The notes below the pieces were generated by a model, which worked only from the letters and a program-made list of their open reading frames with translations, had not been told where the DNA came from and did not search any database. This document shows positions 1 through 12,700 of a stretch of 29,862 nucleotides of DNA, piece by piece. The DNA is from Hypsibius dujardini (lineage: Eukaryota > Tardigrada > Eutardigrada > Parachela > Hypsibiidae): contig LRSR01004113.1 of the NCBI GenBank assembly GCA_001579985.1, positions 2,269-32,130 of the forward strand, given 5' to 3'. A program made the position numbers and the translations under genes. Each line of letters starts with the position of its first letter. Position 1 is the stretch's first letter.

Positions 1-76
1 TTAGCATGAGCTCGTGACGCCTCGTAAGTACCCCACAGTGTAGGGAGCGTTTTATTAAGCGCGATACGGACGAGTA

Positions 77-1033
77 CCGGATACAAACTTACTTTTTGGG
101 AAAACGTTTATTTTTCCTAACAATTTCAAACCTCTGATGCTTTGCATCCTGCTGATGCTTACTCCTTTGGAAAGCCCCGTTTTCCCGGGAGTATTATCCA
201 TTCTGAGATTTTGAACATCTGCAACGAAACATATTTTTATTTTGAGATTTTAAAACCTACATCAAATGAAAAAGTGACCCTGATTGGAAAATTTATTGAA
301 CAATTTCATGATTTTCAAATTCGAATTGTAAAGTATAAAACTGCAAGTACATGCTGGTTCGTGTTATAGAAAAAGAATCAAAGCAATCGGCTGAACCATG
401 ACGATGCTGCACGCAGTGATAGCAGACGAGCTCTTAAGAAGCTCTCTGAGGCATCACCGACGTCTTCTGGGTCCACGCTGCCAACGCATTTTTAGAAACG
501 CGCCATCATCGACTCCAGGGCATTTTAAAGTTTTGATGTGATCCGTGAGCCCGCATGGAGCTCAGGTTTGGTCAGAATTTGCTGTACAATGTGATTTCGA
601 TGAAAAAAGAAACGTCTCCGGGTACTAAGATTTCGAAGAATTTCTCCTATCTTGGGCGATTGAATTTTTCATCCTGAAGGAATTTTCAGAGGTCCCAAAT
701 GGTCAGTGATTATGAAGGCCTAAAGCAAACTCCCTAAAATGGCTGTTTCAGATGTTGCATTTCTCATTTTTGAGAAAGACTAGAAAAGCTAGATGATTGG
801 TCACTATGGAGAGCCAAATGGGCAAAATTTGTCGCTGGGACAAATCCAATTTGTCTCACTGATAGGGAAAATCAAAACTTCAGTTCCTTCATGTGCGGTG
901 GCGCATATATAACAAGGAGCTTTAAACGCCCGTTAAAATTACTACATTTAAGCCTTTTTAGAGTTTTTTCTCAAGCTCATGGAAAAAAAGCTAGCACTTT
1001 GAAAAATTTTCCAAAAAGTAAGTTCCTCCCCGG
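77..1033. mobile_element. Decayed Tc1/mariner-type element, about 957 bp
   Basis: The ends are inverted copies of CCGG...AAACTTACTTTTTGG and are flanked by TA on both sides (75-76 and 1034-1035). The same termini bound the element at 21678-22458, which still carries transposase codons, so the superfamily assignment rests on the shared ends. No transposase is recognisable inside, so it is non-autonomous or badly eroded. Confidence 0.65.
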
Positions 1034-1036
1034 TAA

Positions 1037-4000
1037 GTACTGAAGGACGCCTTTGATTAAATGTGTTACGGACTCGAAGTGTAATTGCACTGCCACCCAC
1101 CTTCATTGAGCTTCTATATTAGAACTGAACGAGCACGCTCTTATCTCCCATTTACAAATTCCGTAATACAGACGGATAAGACGTTGTGCGCAATCTTTAG
1201 ATTTGAATTGTACTGAACATGTTGAGCACAATTCATATGTGCGGTCCCGTTGCAAACACTTTTCCGCTTAAGCTGCAAAAACAGTGTGCAACCATTATGA
1301 TTCTAATTAACTCGTCTCTTATCCTACCAAACCAGACGCACGACAGTGACGGGCCTTTGTTCGATAGAGAAAATATATTTTCTCGAAATCACGCCAGGGC
1401 TCGCCGTGTATCGGGAGGAAAAAAAGTGGAGTGTAACATTACCGGTAAAATTGATTCCTCGCAAGTAGGCTATCAACTGCGCGTGAGAGGCTTTTTCGCC
1501 ACCTCTACACCCTCATCCATCACTCTGCGGGCGGTAGAAAGGATCGAGCATAGTAGAACTCGTGCGATCGTCCGTCACACAACTCCATGCAGTTCTTCAT
1601 TCACGCGCGCACGCGCATTGGCTGGAATGTGAGGCGAGTCCGCAGTAGCGTAAGTGACGAACGGAAGATGTCGGATTTTTCGCCCCAAATTCGCCCCTGG
1701 CCCCAGGCGTGGCCTAATACTTTTAGGCCAATTGTTGAGTGGCTCGCCCCAAACTAGCAAGCAGTAAATTGGGTTTCACTGGCTAGTAAAGCGATATCAC
1801 ATTTTGAAAAAACAACAACAAAAAAGGAGCAAGAACTATCCGTTTCAGGCTTAAAATTGCAAAACTTTCATCTCGCCCATAAGTGTAAAGGGTGATTATT
1901 AATAACAGCACAAGCATTTCCCCGTGATATCTCAATACTGATCTTCTGCCGTGAAAAATCAGTACATGTATGCTCGCGATCTCGAGAAACAGCTAAGCCC
2001 CGCCTCCCTCGGTATGACCCTGAACTCGATTAAACGTTCAATCTGATTCACTGTTTTCTGATTGGCTGATTTCGTACAGCTTACTCGTTGTGCTCGACTG
2101 ATTGACTCGTATGCGATTTCCATTTCTGTTGATTGTTTGATTGTTCAGTTGTGCTCTTTCGTATATTTGTCCCTACAATGGTAATTTGGTAAACGGCAAC
2201 GAATAGGCATGGCACGGGTTGGTTAAAATTTACGGGTAGGGCAGAAAAGTGTCCCTCGAGATTGCGAGTACACCGCAGCTCTTGTTTACCCCGTCCGGTC
2301 AGCTCGATCAGTAACTAGCAAGCCAATGACAAAATGCACGTTAAAAAAGGAACTAAATTCTCTTCTGAGTTTTTTAAATCACATTTCTGCTGATTTATTT
2401 CGAAATGCAAATTTTGCTTTCATATCCCTTTTTCTGAGAGCATTTCAATATGTTTCAATCACTACAAGGCGTGCATGAAAGTTATATATTTTAGTGCTCT
2501 CATTGATTGAGCGTCTGTTTCGTTTGCCCTAGTCCAAAAACAACGAACGAATCAATAAATATACGAATCTCAATATATTATTGATTTCAAGTATCCGCGA
2601 CAGCGGACTGACTCAGCGGATGAATAGTTTCCCATCCAAGCGGCTCATCTCTGAACTCGAAAACATTTTGCAGTTAAATGTAGTCGAGCTGGTACATGTA
2701 AACCGTGAGAATTTTGAACTCGGTCCCAATCACGCAAAAAAGCAAGCGGAGTCCGCAAAGTCAAAGGCCCAACTTTAGATCTAAATATTGACTCTTAGTA
2801 CTCGTAACCAAAATGTTCTTGAGAAGCACGATGAAATATAAACTACACTTCATACTAAATTGTGCGACTGTCTGACGAAAGTCCATATTTGAGAAAGTTT
2901 GAAAATCCTCCCAACAGGTGACTTCGTTTTTTCTTATCGTTTTTAAATGAGAAACTTGAGAACTACTTCGTTCTAAGATAAAAACATTGTTTTAAAAGTT
3001 TATTCAGACTTCGGGAAACATGCATACGGCCAGCTAAAGCGAAATAGTCGGTGTGATGCCGGGCATGTGCAGGAGATTTCCCTGAAAATGATGCTATTTC
3101 TATCGCTTTCAAACCTTTTTTGATTCGAAATACATAATTTGCCACATTTGTAAATGGGATCACTGCCGTCTGCTCTAGCCCATCCCTGCTTGACCAAAAT
3201 CCGGGCGAGAGTTTCGATACGATTTGATAAACTCATCGAAGAGAGAGGATTCCTTTTTTGTCTGCAGAAAATAATTATTGACAAGTCGCGTTTGACAATT
3301 TTGTCACAAACTCAACATTGCACTTCTATCCTATCTGTTTAAGCGCCATTGTTTCCGTCGAAATGTTTTCCGTTTAATCGATGGAGAATACCACAAAAAG
3401 CTCAAAAAAGAAAAACAACTCCAGCAGAAGTTGGGAATCGACAAAAAATCGAAACGATATATGCTGACGTCAGCCAGGGACTGTTTTAAGGGAGAATTAA
3501 AGTTTACACAAGCAACCCGAAATCAATAATAAAGTTGTAATATACTTAATAGTACTGTTTTGCTTTCATTAACCGATACCCAAGGAACAGAAATTGTTAA
3601 TCTCAGACAAAACAATGAACATATTAAATTAGAACTGAACTTTCCAAAAATCCCTTCTTTTTGTTTCGGTTCCTTGGCCTCCTAAAAAACGCCGGCGTAA
3701 CAGAGCACTACTATACGCTCCTGATTTCAAGCGTTAATTATGCCCCGCCCCCGCCGATTCACATCAAGCTTAAGCGGGTCGTTCAATTCCGATCACTTGT
3801 CCGTGATTGGCTCGTTAGTTTTTGACTGATTGGCTATGCTACTTTACTTGATTGAAATGATAATTTCGGTTTCCAGAACTTCAAGTCTATAAAGTTAAGT
3901 GAATCTGAATGAACAACTAAGCGAGAGACGGAAAGTGTGGTCGGGCCGGACCTCAAATCGACCCCGAGGTCGGGAGCGTACAGTACTTTTTTGCGGTCCA

Positions 4001-4830
4001 GAGGAGATTGTACGACTTGATTGTATTGATTTGAATAGATATGTACAAGACTACACTGCCTTACCCACTGTCCGCGTACTGCATTATGGCGTAGATTGTT
4101 TGAGGGCATTTCTTAAATTTTGTTTTTATAAATGTACAGCTATAAAATGTCAAAAAGTGTGTAAACCTGAGGTCATTTAGATTAACTCATAACTTAACTT
4201 AGATCCTCACCCCCTTAGCGTCAGAGCTCGTCATCAAAGTACAACCCCCCCCCTACCCTACAGCGTGCTGACGTCATTGTTGACAGCCCCCCCCCTGACA
4301 GGGCACGCTACCGTACTGTACCGCACACCTAGCGGCCTACGTCACTCACACGGCTTTAACGGTGTCTCTCACACGCAAACATCATTGGAAGAAAACAAAT
4401 CCAATCAACACACCACAGAGCGTCCCTAGTAGAAGTGTGCCGTTGACTGGCACTTTAGGCTCAAGTTGGCCCAGTCTGGGCCATAATTTACTGGTTTATG
4501 GATAGAGAATTTTTTAGATCCCTTGCTGCTTAATGCATAATTGCATATATGATTTTGTGGAGTATGGTAGCCAACAGGCAAAGATGAGATCTGTTTTCTT
4601 CTTTGTTACGAGTACTAATACATAGATTTTTGGAAGCATTATGATTGATTTATGAATTCAAAACCAATGAAGAGCAAGTTTTCTGCGTTTGATTCGGATT
4701 GATGCGAATGGTTCCCGTTATTACGGCCCGGTTCCACAAAATGTCACATATAGCGCTCTTTCGACTTTTTTCTTATTGAAAGTAACTTTCAGGCGGCCAA
4801 CAACAACCGAATGAACGTTAAAGTGAGAAT
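1037..4830. other. Intergenic stretch without a recognised gene
   Basis: Only scattered short ORFs on both strands are present. Related degenerate segments near 1990-2110 and 3735-3850 (CCCGCC ... TTCAAT ... GATTGGCT) look like remnants of one repeat family. C-runs occur at 4240-4300. Perfect TGACGTCA palindromes lie at 3465-3472 and 4269-4276. Nothing else can be supported. Confidence 0.4.
1219..1632 (+). other. Unassigned 137-codon ORF, doubtful gene
   Basis: This is an ATG-initiated open frame in an otherwise gene-poor stretch. It shows no signal peptide, membrane segment or domain that I recognise, and its 3' part is CpG- and Arg-rich. It may be chance or the relic of a repeat; spliced homologues would be needed to support it. 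Confidence 0.12.
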
Positions 4831-5511
4831 GCAGATAACTTTAAACAAATATAAACAAGCAGGGTACCGGACGCAGTCAAAGGGTGCAGAACTAACCTAA
4901 GGTATCGAACCAATAATATGGTACCGGTCGGTTAAGGGTACCGTCCCGGCTAGGGGCACCGAATCATTACAGGATACACATTTTTTGGATATGTCATTTG
5001 ACTTAAGTTCCTACTTCGTCTCCTGGCAGAAACAGAGAGCCAAATAAATCCCCTGCATTAATAGGGCCGTCGGACAAACCGATACTTACTTTGAGAGCCG
5101 AACGGGAGGACACCCAGACGGATGGACGACCGATTCCTAAGCAGTAGCAGAACCAATCAATGGCAGAATCATCAGCCGTTTGTCGCTCGGTCTGTCCATC
5201 CGACTGTCAGTGTGTCCTGCTGGTGATGGTTCTGGCGTTCTGCCACTGGTCTCGGGTTGTCCGTCCATCCGTTCGGATGTCTGTCCATTTGTCAATCTGT
5301 TCAGCGAGCCCCGAACGCGAACCAAATAGCTTGGCTCAAAGGTGGTTCTCAGTTCGCACGGCTCCTTGGTTGATTCTTTACTGTACCGGGGCTGATTAGG
5401 TACCCTTAACGGGTTCGGTACCCTGATGTTGGTTCAGTGATCCTGGCCGATTCGGTACCCTTTTGTTGTGTCCGGTACCCTGTTTGCTTACTTTGATTTA
5501 AAGTCATCTGC
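4831..5511. repeat. Fold-back element with repeated GGTACC motifs
   Basis: The left end (GCAGATAACTTTAAA...) is the inverse of the right end (...TTTAAAGTCATCTGC). Within the arms the motif GGGTACCG recurs at irregular spacing in both arms, pointing opposite ways. The centre holds GTCCATCCG-type repeats in both orientations. It encodes no plausible protein, so a non-autonomous fold-back or MITE is likely. Confidence 0.75.
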
Positions 5512-6743
5512 TCTTTGATCTCGTCAATTTTTTTGGTATAATTACAAGTATTTGCTCTGGTGGGCAAAGTAAGCCCCCGCACCTTTAGAAGGTTAGGGGG
5601 AACCAATAAGATGTACAGTGTTTTTCCGACCATCGCTCGTTCAGTCGATTCAGAGATATGTTTAAGTTATTACGCAACCGACATGGAACGACTACGAATA
5701 TTATTTTAAACTCGTTATTTCCAATTATATGAAAAGATTTCCGTTATGTTTAATTAATGCGCTGTTGTAATACTGCATAACAGATACCGTATTAGAAAGC
5801 CTCAAAAACTTTCTTGGTATTGGAATCATGCAGAAAGCCTAGGCGTTAAAGAGCGTCTGGGCAGGATTTTTTTCTCCCAATGATGATTTTGTGTCTGTAC
5901 TGCTTCCGTACGGTATCAAGTTGGTATGACGAAAAATCGGACCTGCTCTGGTGTATATAGAGGTGTTGCAGTTTTACGACGGATTTGTCCTCCTGTTTTG
6001 GAGCCATCTGTTCAGTGTTAAATCTGCACCTGCGAGCAAAAGCTGTATACCTTTTTCTTTCACATCCGGCCATGATCAGCACGCGTCAGGCTGTACACAC
6101 GTGTCTACCGGAATTGTACGTATACGTTCAAGACATTTCAATCGAGCCCGCGTTCAACACTGCTCAACGCGAGGTCTCTCAAATTTTATTTGCTGGTATA
6201 ATCTCGAGAGTTGAAATCGATTATTCTTGCTTACGTCTCTCTATTCACCGCCGTTAATTGTACCCTTTTAAAGAGCGCAACTTTATGTCTGTCTCACTTT
6301 ATCCCTTCAACGTATCCCTTTATGCATGCCTTCCTGCTCAATCAATCCGGCAAAACGGAGCATCGAACTGAGATCGAGACAAACCCCTTGTCACACCGAT
6401 CGCCAAAAGGGATGGGAGAGGTTTATTCAAGCGTGACACACGGGCTTGAGTCCTCGGGGAGTTTTTCCAACATTGAAGTTCGAATCTCGGTACATCAATT
6501 ATATTTCAAAGGAGAAAAAGTCCGGTCTTGTTTGCTACGTCTGTATCTATGCAAGATACCACGGAATAGATCTCTCGTCTTCCAATAATTGAATCCATGT
6601 GCCAACAGAATTATATAACTGTATCCCGCTAGCTGAATCGATGTGGAAACGGAATTCGAAGTACTTGTGAAACCTTCATCGAGTGGCTGGTCTAGAAAAT
6701 ATATTTTTAATAGGAATATTGGCGAACGGAGATTTGTGGGATT
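5512..6743. other. Region upstream of gene A with overlapping short ORFs
   Basis: Several overlapping frames of 75-125 codons lie on both strands. The longest, 6211-6588 plus, opens with MKSIILAYVSLFTAVNC, which looks like a signal peptide, but the rest has no recognisable domain and stops 155 bp before gene A. I cannot tell a small secreted-protein exon from chance. Gene A regulatory sequence should also lie here. Confidence 0.25.
6611..6617 (+). promoter_or_regulatory. Possible TATA-like box upstream of gene A
   Basis: TTATATAA lies about 130 bp before the gene A ATG, in otherwise mixed sequence. The position is plausible for a core promoter with a short 5' UTR, but the motif is weak evidence in AT-rich DNA and no initiator can be confirmed. 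Confidence 0.2.
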
Positions 6744-9700
6744 ATGAAAGGATCAGTCCATCTGATTTGGGCGTTGGCTCTGTGGGCGCCGTATTTTTCC
6801 TGTGGAATCTGGGGAAGGGGATCATCACAGCTGAATGTGACTTTCATCGGGATCGGGTCGTATCGCTACAGTACAGCGGTGCCGGCCATGGAAGCCGCGA
6901 TTAGTCTCATCAACAACGCATACGAAGGGGATCTGCATGTGAAGCTGGTGACAATCTTTCCGGCTTCCGTGTACGCGTGTGACCTCTTTGGGGACAATAT
7001 TGCGTATTACGCCGCGGGCTTTTATTATAGCACAGCCAACAGGGAAGACAAGGGTGTTAAAATATTTTTAGGTCCCAGTAAGTGCCAAACGTTTTATGTA
7101 ATCTATATATTTTGTTATTTATCCTATTGTGTTTGGTGTGTTTATTGCGAGTTCATTCACTGTAATCCTCAAAAAAAGGGTAGATTTCGAACTTTCAGCA
7201 TGGGATGGTTTTTCTAGGTTGTGTTCCAGAACTGATCAATATGGCTCCCCTCATGACACGTAAGACTCTAATCTGAAATTTATGTTAGGAGCAGCAAATG
7301 CTAAAATTACAGGTAAAACTTCGGTTTTTTAAATAAAATTTTAGTTGACGTAAAATCTAAGTTTTTTGTCATTTAGTTTTTGTAACTTACTGATATATTT
7401 TTAGCTTAGTTTTAGTCGACTTTAGAGATTAATTTTCGCCACTTGAACGCTTAGCGACTAAAACTGCGAGTTATGTTTTTTTTTAAATAAAGGGAAATAA
7501 AGTTAAAAAACTTATCACTACAAGGCTTAGTTTAGTTGTAGTTTAGTCATTTTTGATTAGTTTAGTTTAACTAAGAAGTACCTCCAGCCGCAGAAAATGC
7601 TGGTTGGGTCTACAGTGAGTAAATGTACTATTAATATTCTTTTACTTGCAGAGCTCAATACCCTCTACGCTTCTTTGTGAGTGTTGTATTAGTAGGGTAA
7701 AAATGCGAATTCATATCATGATCTGTTGTGGTGATCCCACTTAACCCTTGTCAACCAAGTGACCCATTTTATTAAAGTACGAATTCATCTCACCCCCTCA
7801 TACTGAGTGAATACATTCAGATTTAATTGTTATTTGTCACACAGTTGTATGCCAGAATAAAAAGTGTGCCCTGCCCTGTCTGTAGTCCAGAACACTTAGG
7901 TGAACAGTATGCTATTCCTAAATAGTCTTGCACGGTCCGAAACACATTTTTGGTGCCTTTTTCGACCTTTATTGGATCTTAATTTTTCCGCATTTCGTGC
8001 TCTTAAATGTCCTTTATTTTGACCATACAACAAATTTTGTTCACACGCAAAAAGAGCCAAATTTATGCCACTAGGACTTAAGTGTACCACTTTATTCAAA
8101 AATCACGAAAATTTTTTATGGTGATGAGTCCTAAACGATTTATATATATATAGAGGTTAAACAACTTGATGGTGCTCAGTTTTTTCTTAATTCCCACGTG
8201 CACAATTTCATTTCGAATATTTCAAAACATGCTCGATTTGAAACCCCTGTCTCTCTATCATAAGTTTAACACGTTTTGGCAAAGATTGCAAAGCGTTACT
8301 AATTTTACTTTGGTCTAAATTCGACCACACCTTTCGCATAACACGTTTCAAACCTGCCATTGTATTGGCAGCGTGGGCAAACAATTTCCACTTGACATTA
8401 ACGGGATCCGAAAGATTTACTACGAGTTTCGGGGAGAACGGAGTCCGGAAAGTTGGACCAAATTCTGGAAGGAATCTCACCCCAAGGGCCTAATGTTTGT
8501 GGCCGGCGTTTGCTACCGTAGAAAAACCGCGATCCGTTTCGTCAAACCCCGAGCGAAAATCAACAGTGAGTACTACATCCAACATGTTTTGAAGCCACTT
8601 TTCAAGAACGACATTCGGAAACTATTTCCGGGAGAGCTTATTAACAAGTTCGTCTTCCAACGTGACAGTGCTCCAGCGCACTCTTCCGGAATCACCCAGA
8701 AGAGCTTCGAAATTTCGGAATCACGTTCATTCCGAAAGGGCACTGGATGGGCAATAGCTCTGACCTAGCCCCATGGATTTTTGTGTGAATGGTCTGTTCA
8801 AGTGGGAATTGTTTGAACACGCTGCCACCACGCTGCCACTACAGTGGCAGGTTTGAACCGAATTATGCGAAAGGTGTGGTCGAATATAGAACAAAGTAAA
8901 ATTAATAACGCTTTGCGATCTTGGCTAGAACTTGTTAAACTCATGATAGAGAGGCTGGGGCTCCAAATCGAGCATGTTTTGAAAAATTCGAAGTGAAATT
9001 GTGCACGTGGGAATTAAGAAAAGACTGAGTACCATCAAGTGGTTTACCCTCTGTATCTTAAATAAGAACAAAATATAAGGTTCAAATTTTGCGTTTTTAG
9101 GTCGAACGGGTGCCTTAAAATGGTGTATATTTCATGTCACGTAGCCCTGCCACAACTTATCACAGAATCATACAACCAAAGTATACGATAAGTTCAAACT
9201 TCGGCAAACAATAACGAAAGACGTAAAAAATTATTAAGTGGGAAGAAAATTAATTTTGAAATAAGAGTTCACGAGAAACCACGAAATTCTTAATTATACA
9301 TGCCCCCTCCCCCGCTCACCCTGGGGTAATTACACAAAGCAAATTGACCTCTTGAAATTTGTACAAATTTTCTTTCATGTTAAGGTCTCAGTTGCAATCA
9401 AATTTGGAAGTGATTTGCTTAAAGTTTGGATTCAGCAAGTGTCTACCCTAAATACTGAAACCCAGTAAGCGGGATTTGAACTCTACGTACACAGATCAAC
9501 CGCTCTAGAGTACATCAGAATCATTGATCCCTAATCCTCTATGTTTTGGGACACTGCAGTAATTGGCAATGAAACCAAAGACGTATTTTTAGATTGAAGA
9601 GAAGTCTGTATTTCAGCTCATCATGGGTTTCTGTTGGATGGCAGGAGCTTGATTGTTTTATTTCCAAAAGTACTATAGTATATTAGATACCATAGAAATT

Positions 9701-12700
9701 GAAACAATCAATCACCCGCCATCAAAGAGAAATCCATGAGTGAGCGGTTTCATTGACCAACTGGAGGGTGAGCTGAAATGCAGATTTCACCTCACCTCAT
9801 ATTTAATTAAATTGTGGGGGAGAGTCAGAAAGCTGATAATCTACGAGGTAAAAGTCCCGATGCGGCAGAAGTTTTGATTTGCCATAAATACCACGCACAC
9901 CATAAGTTTTCTGTTTTTTTTTCATTTAAAAAAAGATTTCCAAACTTGCGCAGCTTTGGGACTTTTACCTCGTGCTAACTTTGCCAATGTAAAATGTGGT
10001 TACGCGAGTGGCAGGAGGATCCAAAAGTGTGGGTTAACTGCAGCTACTGTATATTTTGTTACTCTTACCGTGTATCTTATTTTTTGCAATATTTCCGCGT
10101 GATGATTTCTCACCGTCCAAGCTCTTTTTAGCATCGGCACGGACGCCTTATACAGCAACAAAAGTCAATACCCAACCACCATCACATCTTCGCCCATTCA
10201 CCATACCGTCTTACTGCAATGCTTCCGGAAGATTCTGCTGTATTTCGGGTGGAGAAACATCTTCATAGTGTGCGATGAAAGCACAGCGGGCACATATTAT
10301 CGCGTCATCTGCGCGAACTTTCGCAAACCGGGGGCGCTGGGCGCAGTCCAAGTGTCGTCGTACAACTTCAACACTAAGCAACAGCCGGTGGAATACGATA
10401 CCATCCTCGATGCAGCGACAAAATCAGCACGAGGTAGAACCAAACATACAGAGGGTCCGCCAGTAAAAAGCGGACAGCTTCAGATATGGCGATTTTTTTA
10501 TCACGATGAAGCAATATTTTTTTAGTTAAAAAAACAGATGCTGGCCCCTGTCCTCTGATAAAAGTCCTTCACTCAAGGAATCACACCAAATGTTTTATGA
10601 AACGTGTTATGCGAAAGGTGTGGTCGAATTTAGACCAAAGTAAAATTAGTAACGCCTTGCAATCTTTGCCAAAACGTGTTAAATTAATAGATTTTAGCAA
10701 AAAAAATTCATCTACAAACAAGCTTTGGTCTAAGCGGGAGGACATTCGAAAGTTCCCCAATGGCTCCGCGGGTTTCTCATTCAGTTCAACCATTAATTGT
10801 TTGATTTATGCTCTAGCAAAACTCAATTTAGTTTTAACCACTTTAAAATGTCGTTTTCTGATAACGTTTGATTCCAAAATATTTAACACTTTTCTCCTTG
10901 AAATTCGATTTGGAATCGATTGACATCAGCAGAATCTTATTTGGATGACAGAGGGCGGATCTATGGGCTAGTTTCAGTCTACGCTTCCGAGTGACAGTGC
11001 AAAAATGACCAATAGTTCTGCCTCCTATCATCCAAAGAAGATTCTGCTGATGTCAATGGATTTCGAATCGAATTCGGAGTGGAAAAGCGTTAAAAATCTT
11101 GGAATCGAAGGTTTAAAAAAAACGACGTTTTACAGTGGTTCAAGTTAAATTGAGTTTTGATAGAGTATAAATCAAACAATCAATGCCTGAACTGAATGAG
11201 AAACCCGCGAAGCCATTGGGAACTTTCGAATTTTCTCCCGCTTAGACTAAAGCTTGCTTGTAGACGAAATGTTTTGCTAAAATCTATCAATTTAGTCCAC
11301 TATTTGGAGAAAATTCAGAGAGATCGGCGTGTCCGCTACGGTTCGTTTTTCTTGTTAGACCATTTCAATTACTTCTGTAGTTCTTCCTCGGGTAAGTATG
11401 AGATTACTATCAAACTCAATTTCAGCAAATTTAAACTATTTTCTAATGTTTAAATTGAAAAATAAGTGATCGGGATACTCTGGTTTTTGGTTGTTGTTAT
11501 TTTTAAAGAAACTTCCCGCACTTTGCTGGTGGACCCTCTCTTCTCTTCAATATCCCCCCAGGTCGTGGATTTGTATGTATAATAATGTGAATTAATTGCA
11601 GTGATCATACTTGGTACCAATGTACAGACAGTGAGGCAATTCATGGTAGGTACCAACGAGCCAAAGAGCAGAGGCGTAACGGATTTTCTCAGGGGGCCAC
11701 CGGTTTCTGCCGGGGGGGCGGCCACTCTCTGCGGGGGGGAGGGGCAATTTTTCTGGGGATTACGCATTTTCTTAAGACTGAACCCAAAATTTGGCCGCTT
11801 GTCTCTGATNGGGGCAATTTTTCTGGGGATTACGCATTTTCTTAAGACTGAACCCAAAATTTGGCCGCTTGTCTCTGATTATTTTGAACTTGTGGGGGGT
11901 GTGGGTGGTTTTCGGCGCCCCCCCCCCGGAATTTCAAAACGTTTGCAGAAACATCAGTTTTTCATTCAAATTTGAGGTTCAATATATGAAAAGCTCCCTA
12001 GTGATGGATACAATGGGAGGCCCAGAACATTTAAGAACGGTCCAAACTTGATGAAAACTGATGTTTTTGATCACGTTTTTAAATCCCAGGGGCTCTGGAG
12101 CTCAGATTCCCACAACGCCGCAAGTTTCAAAATGACCAGGCACAAGAGATCGAATTTCTGGATCAATCTTGAAATAGAATTGCTCACTTGCCCACCTCCT
12201 GGCCTTAGTGCCTCTGGCCATGTATTTGGATTAAGGTATGACTCTTGATCCGCTAAAAAAATGGGTTACGTCCTAGTTGAGCGACAGTATTCAGATTTTA
12301 GAAATTTTAACTATTTCTGACCCAAAACATTATTCTGAATCGACTGGCATTAGCCAAATTTTGATCAGAAATCAGGGGGGTGGAGTTACAGCGCTCTGAT
12401 TGGCTATTTGCCCACACCACTCAGATTGAAGTAAACTGGCGTCACTGGCGGTAGGCAACATTTTTGAATGGCAACATCTCTAGATGAATCTTTTGATGGG
12501 TTTTGATGGGTTTTGATGGGTTTTGATGGGTTTTGGGTTCGTCAGTCAATCAATCAATTGATGGTCGCATCATATGATTTATGTGAAGTTTAACGATCAA
12601 TCAGTTGTTTCGCGCCCATTGTATGTAAGCTGAAATAGATTACGTCCATAACTCCGCCCCCTGACCTCCGATCGAAATTCTATTTCAACTCGCTCAACTC

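Noticed and set aside
6440-6500. tRNA suggested by GTTCGAATCTC
   Set aside because: No T-stem, acceptor or D-arm pairing can be found around it.
9470-9540. tRNA on the minus strand suggested by GAGTTCAAATCCCGC
   Set aside because: Only a B-box-like segment is present, with no matching 5' half; at most a degenerate SINE or tRNA relic.
10056-10268. 70-codon ORF overlapping gene A exon 4
   Set aside because: It is a shadow frame; the real exon begins at 10132 in another frame and matches gene B exon 3.
11450-11975. Overlapping ORFs on both strands across the N
   Set aside because: They depend on the probable assembly duplication and lie inside the hAT-like element.
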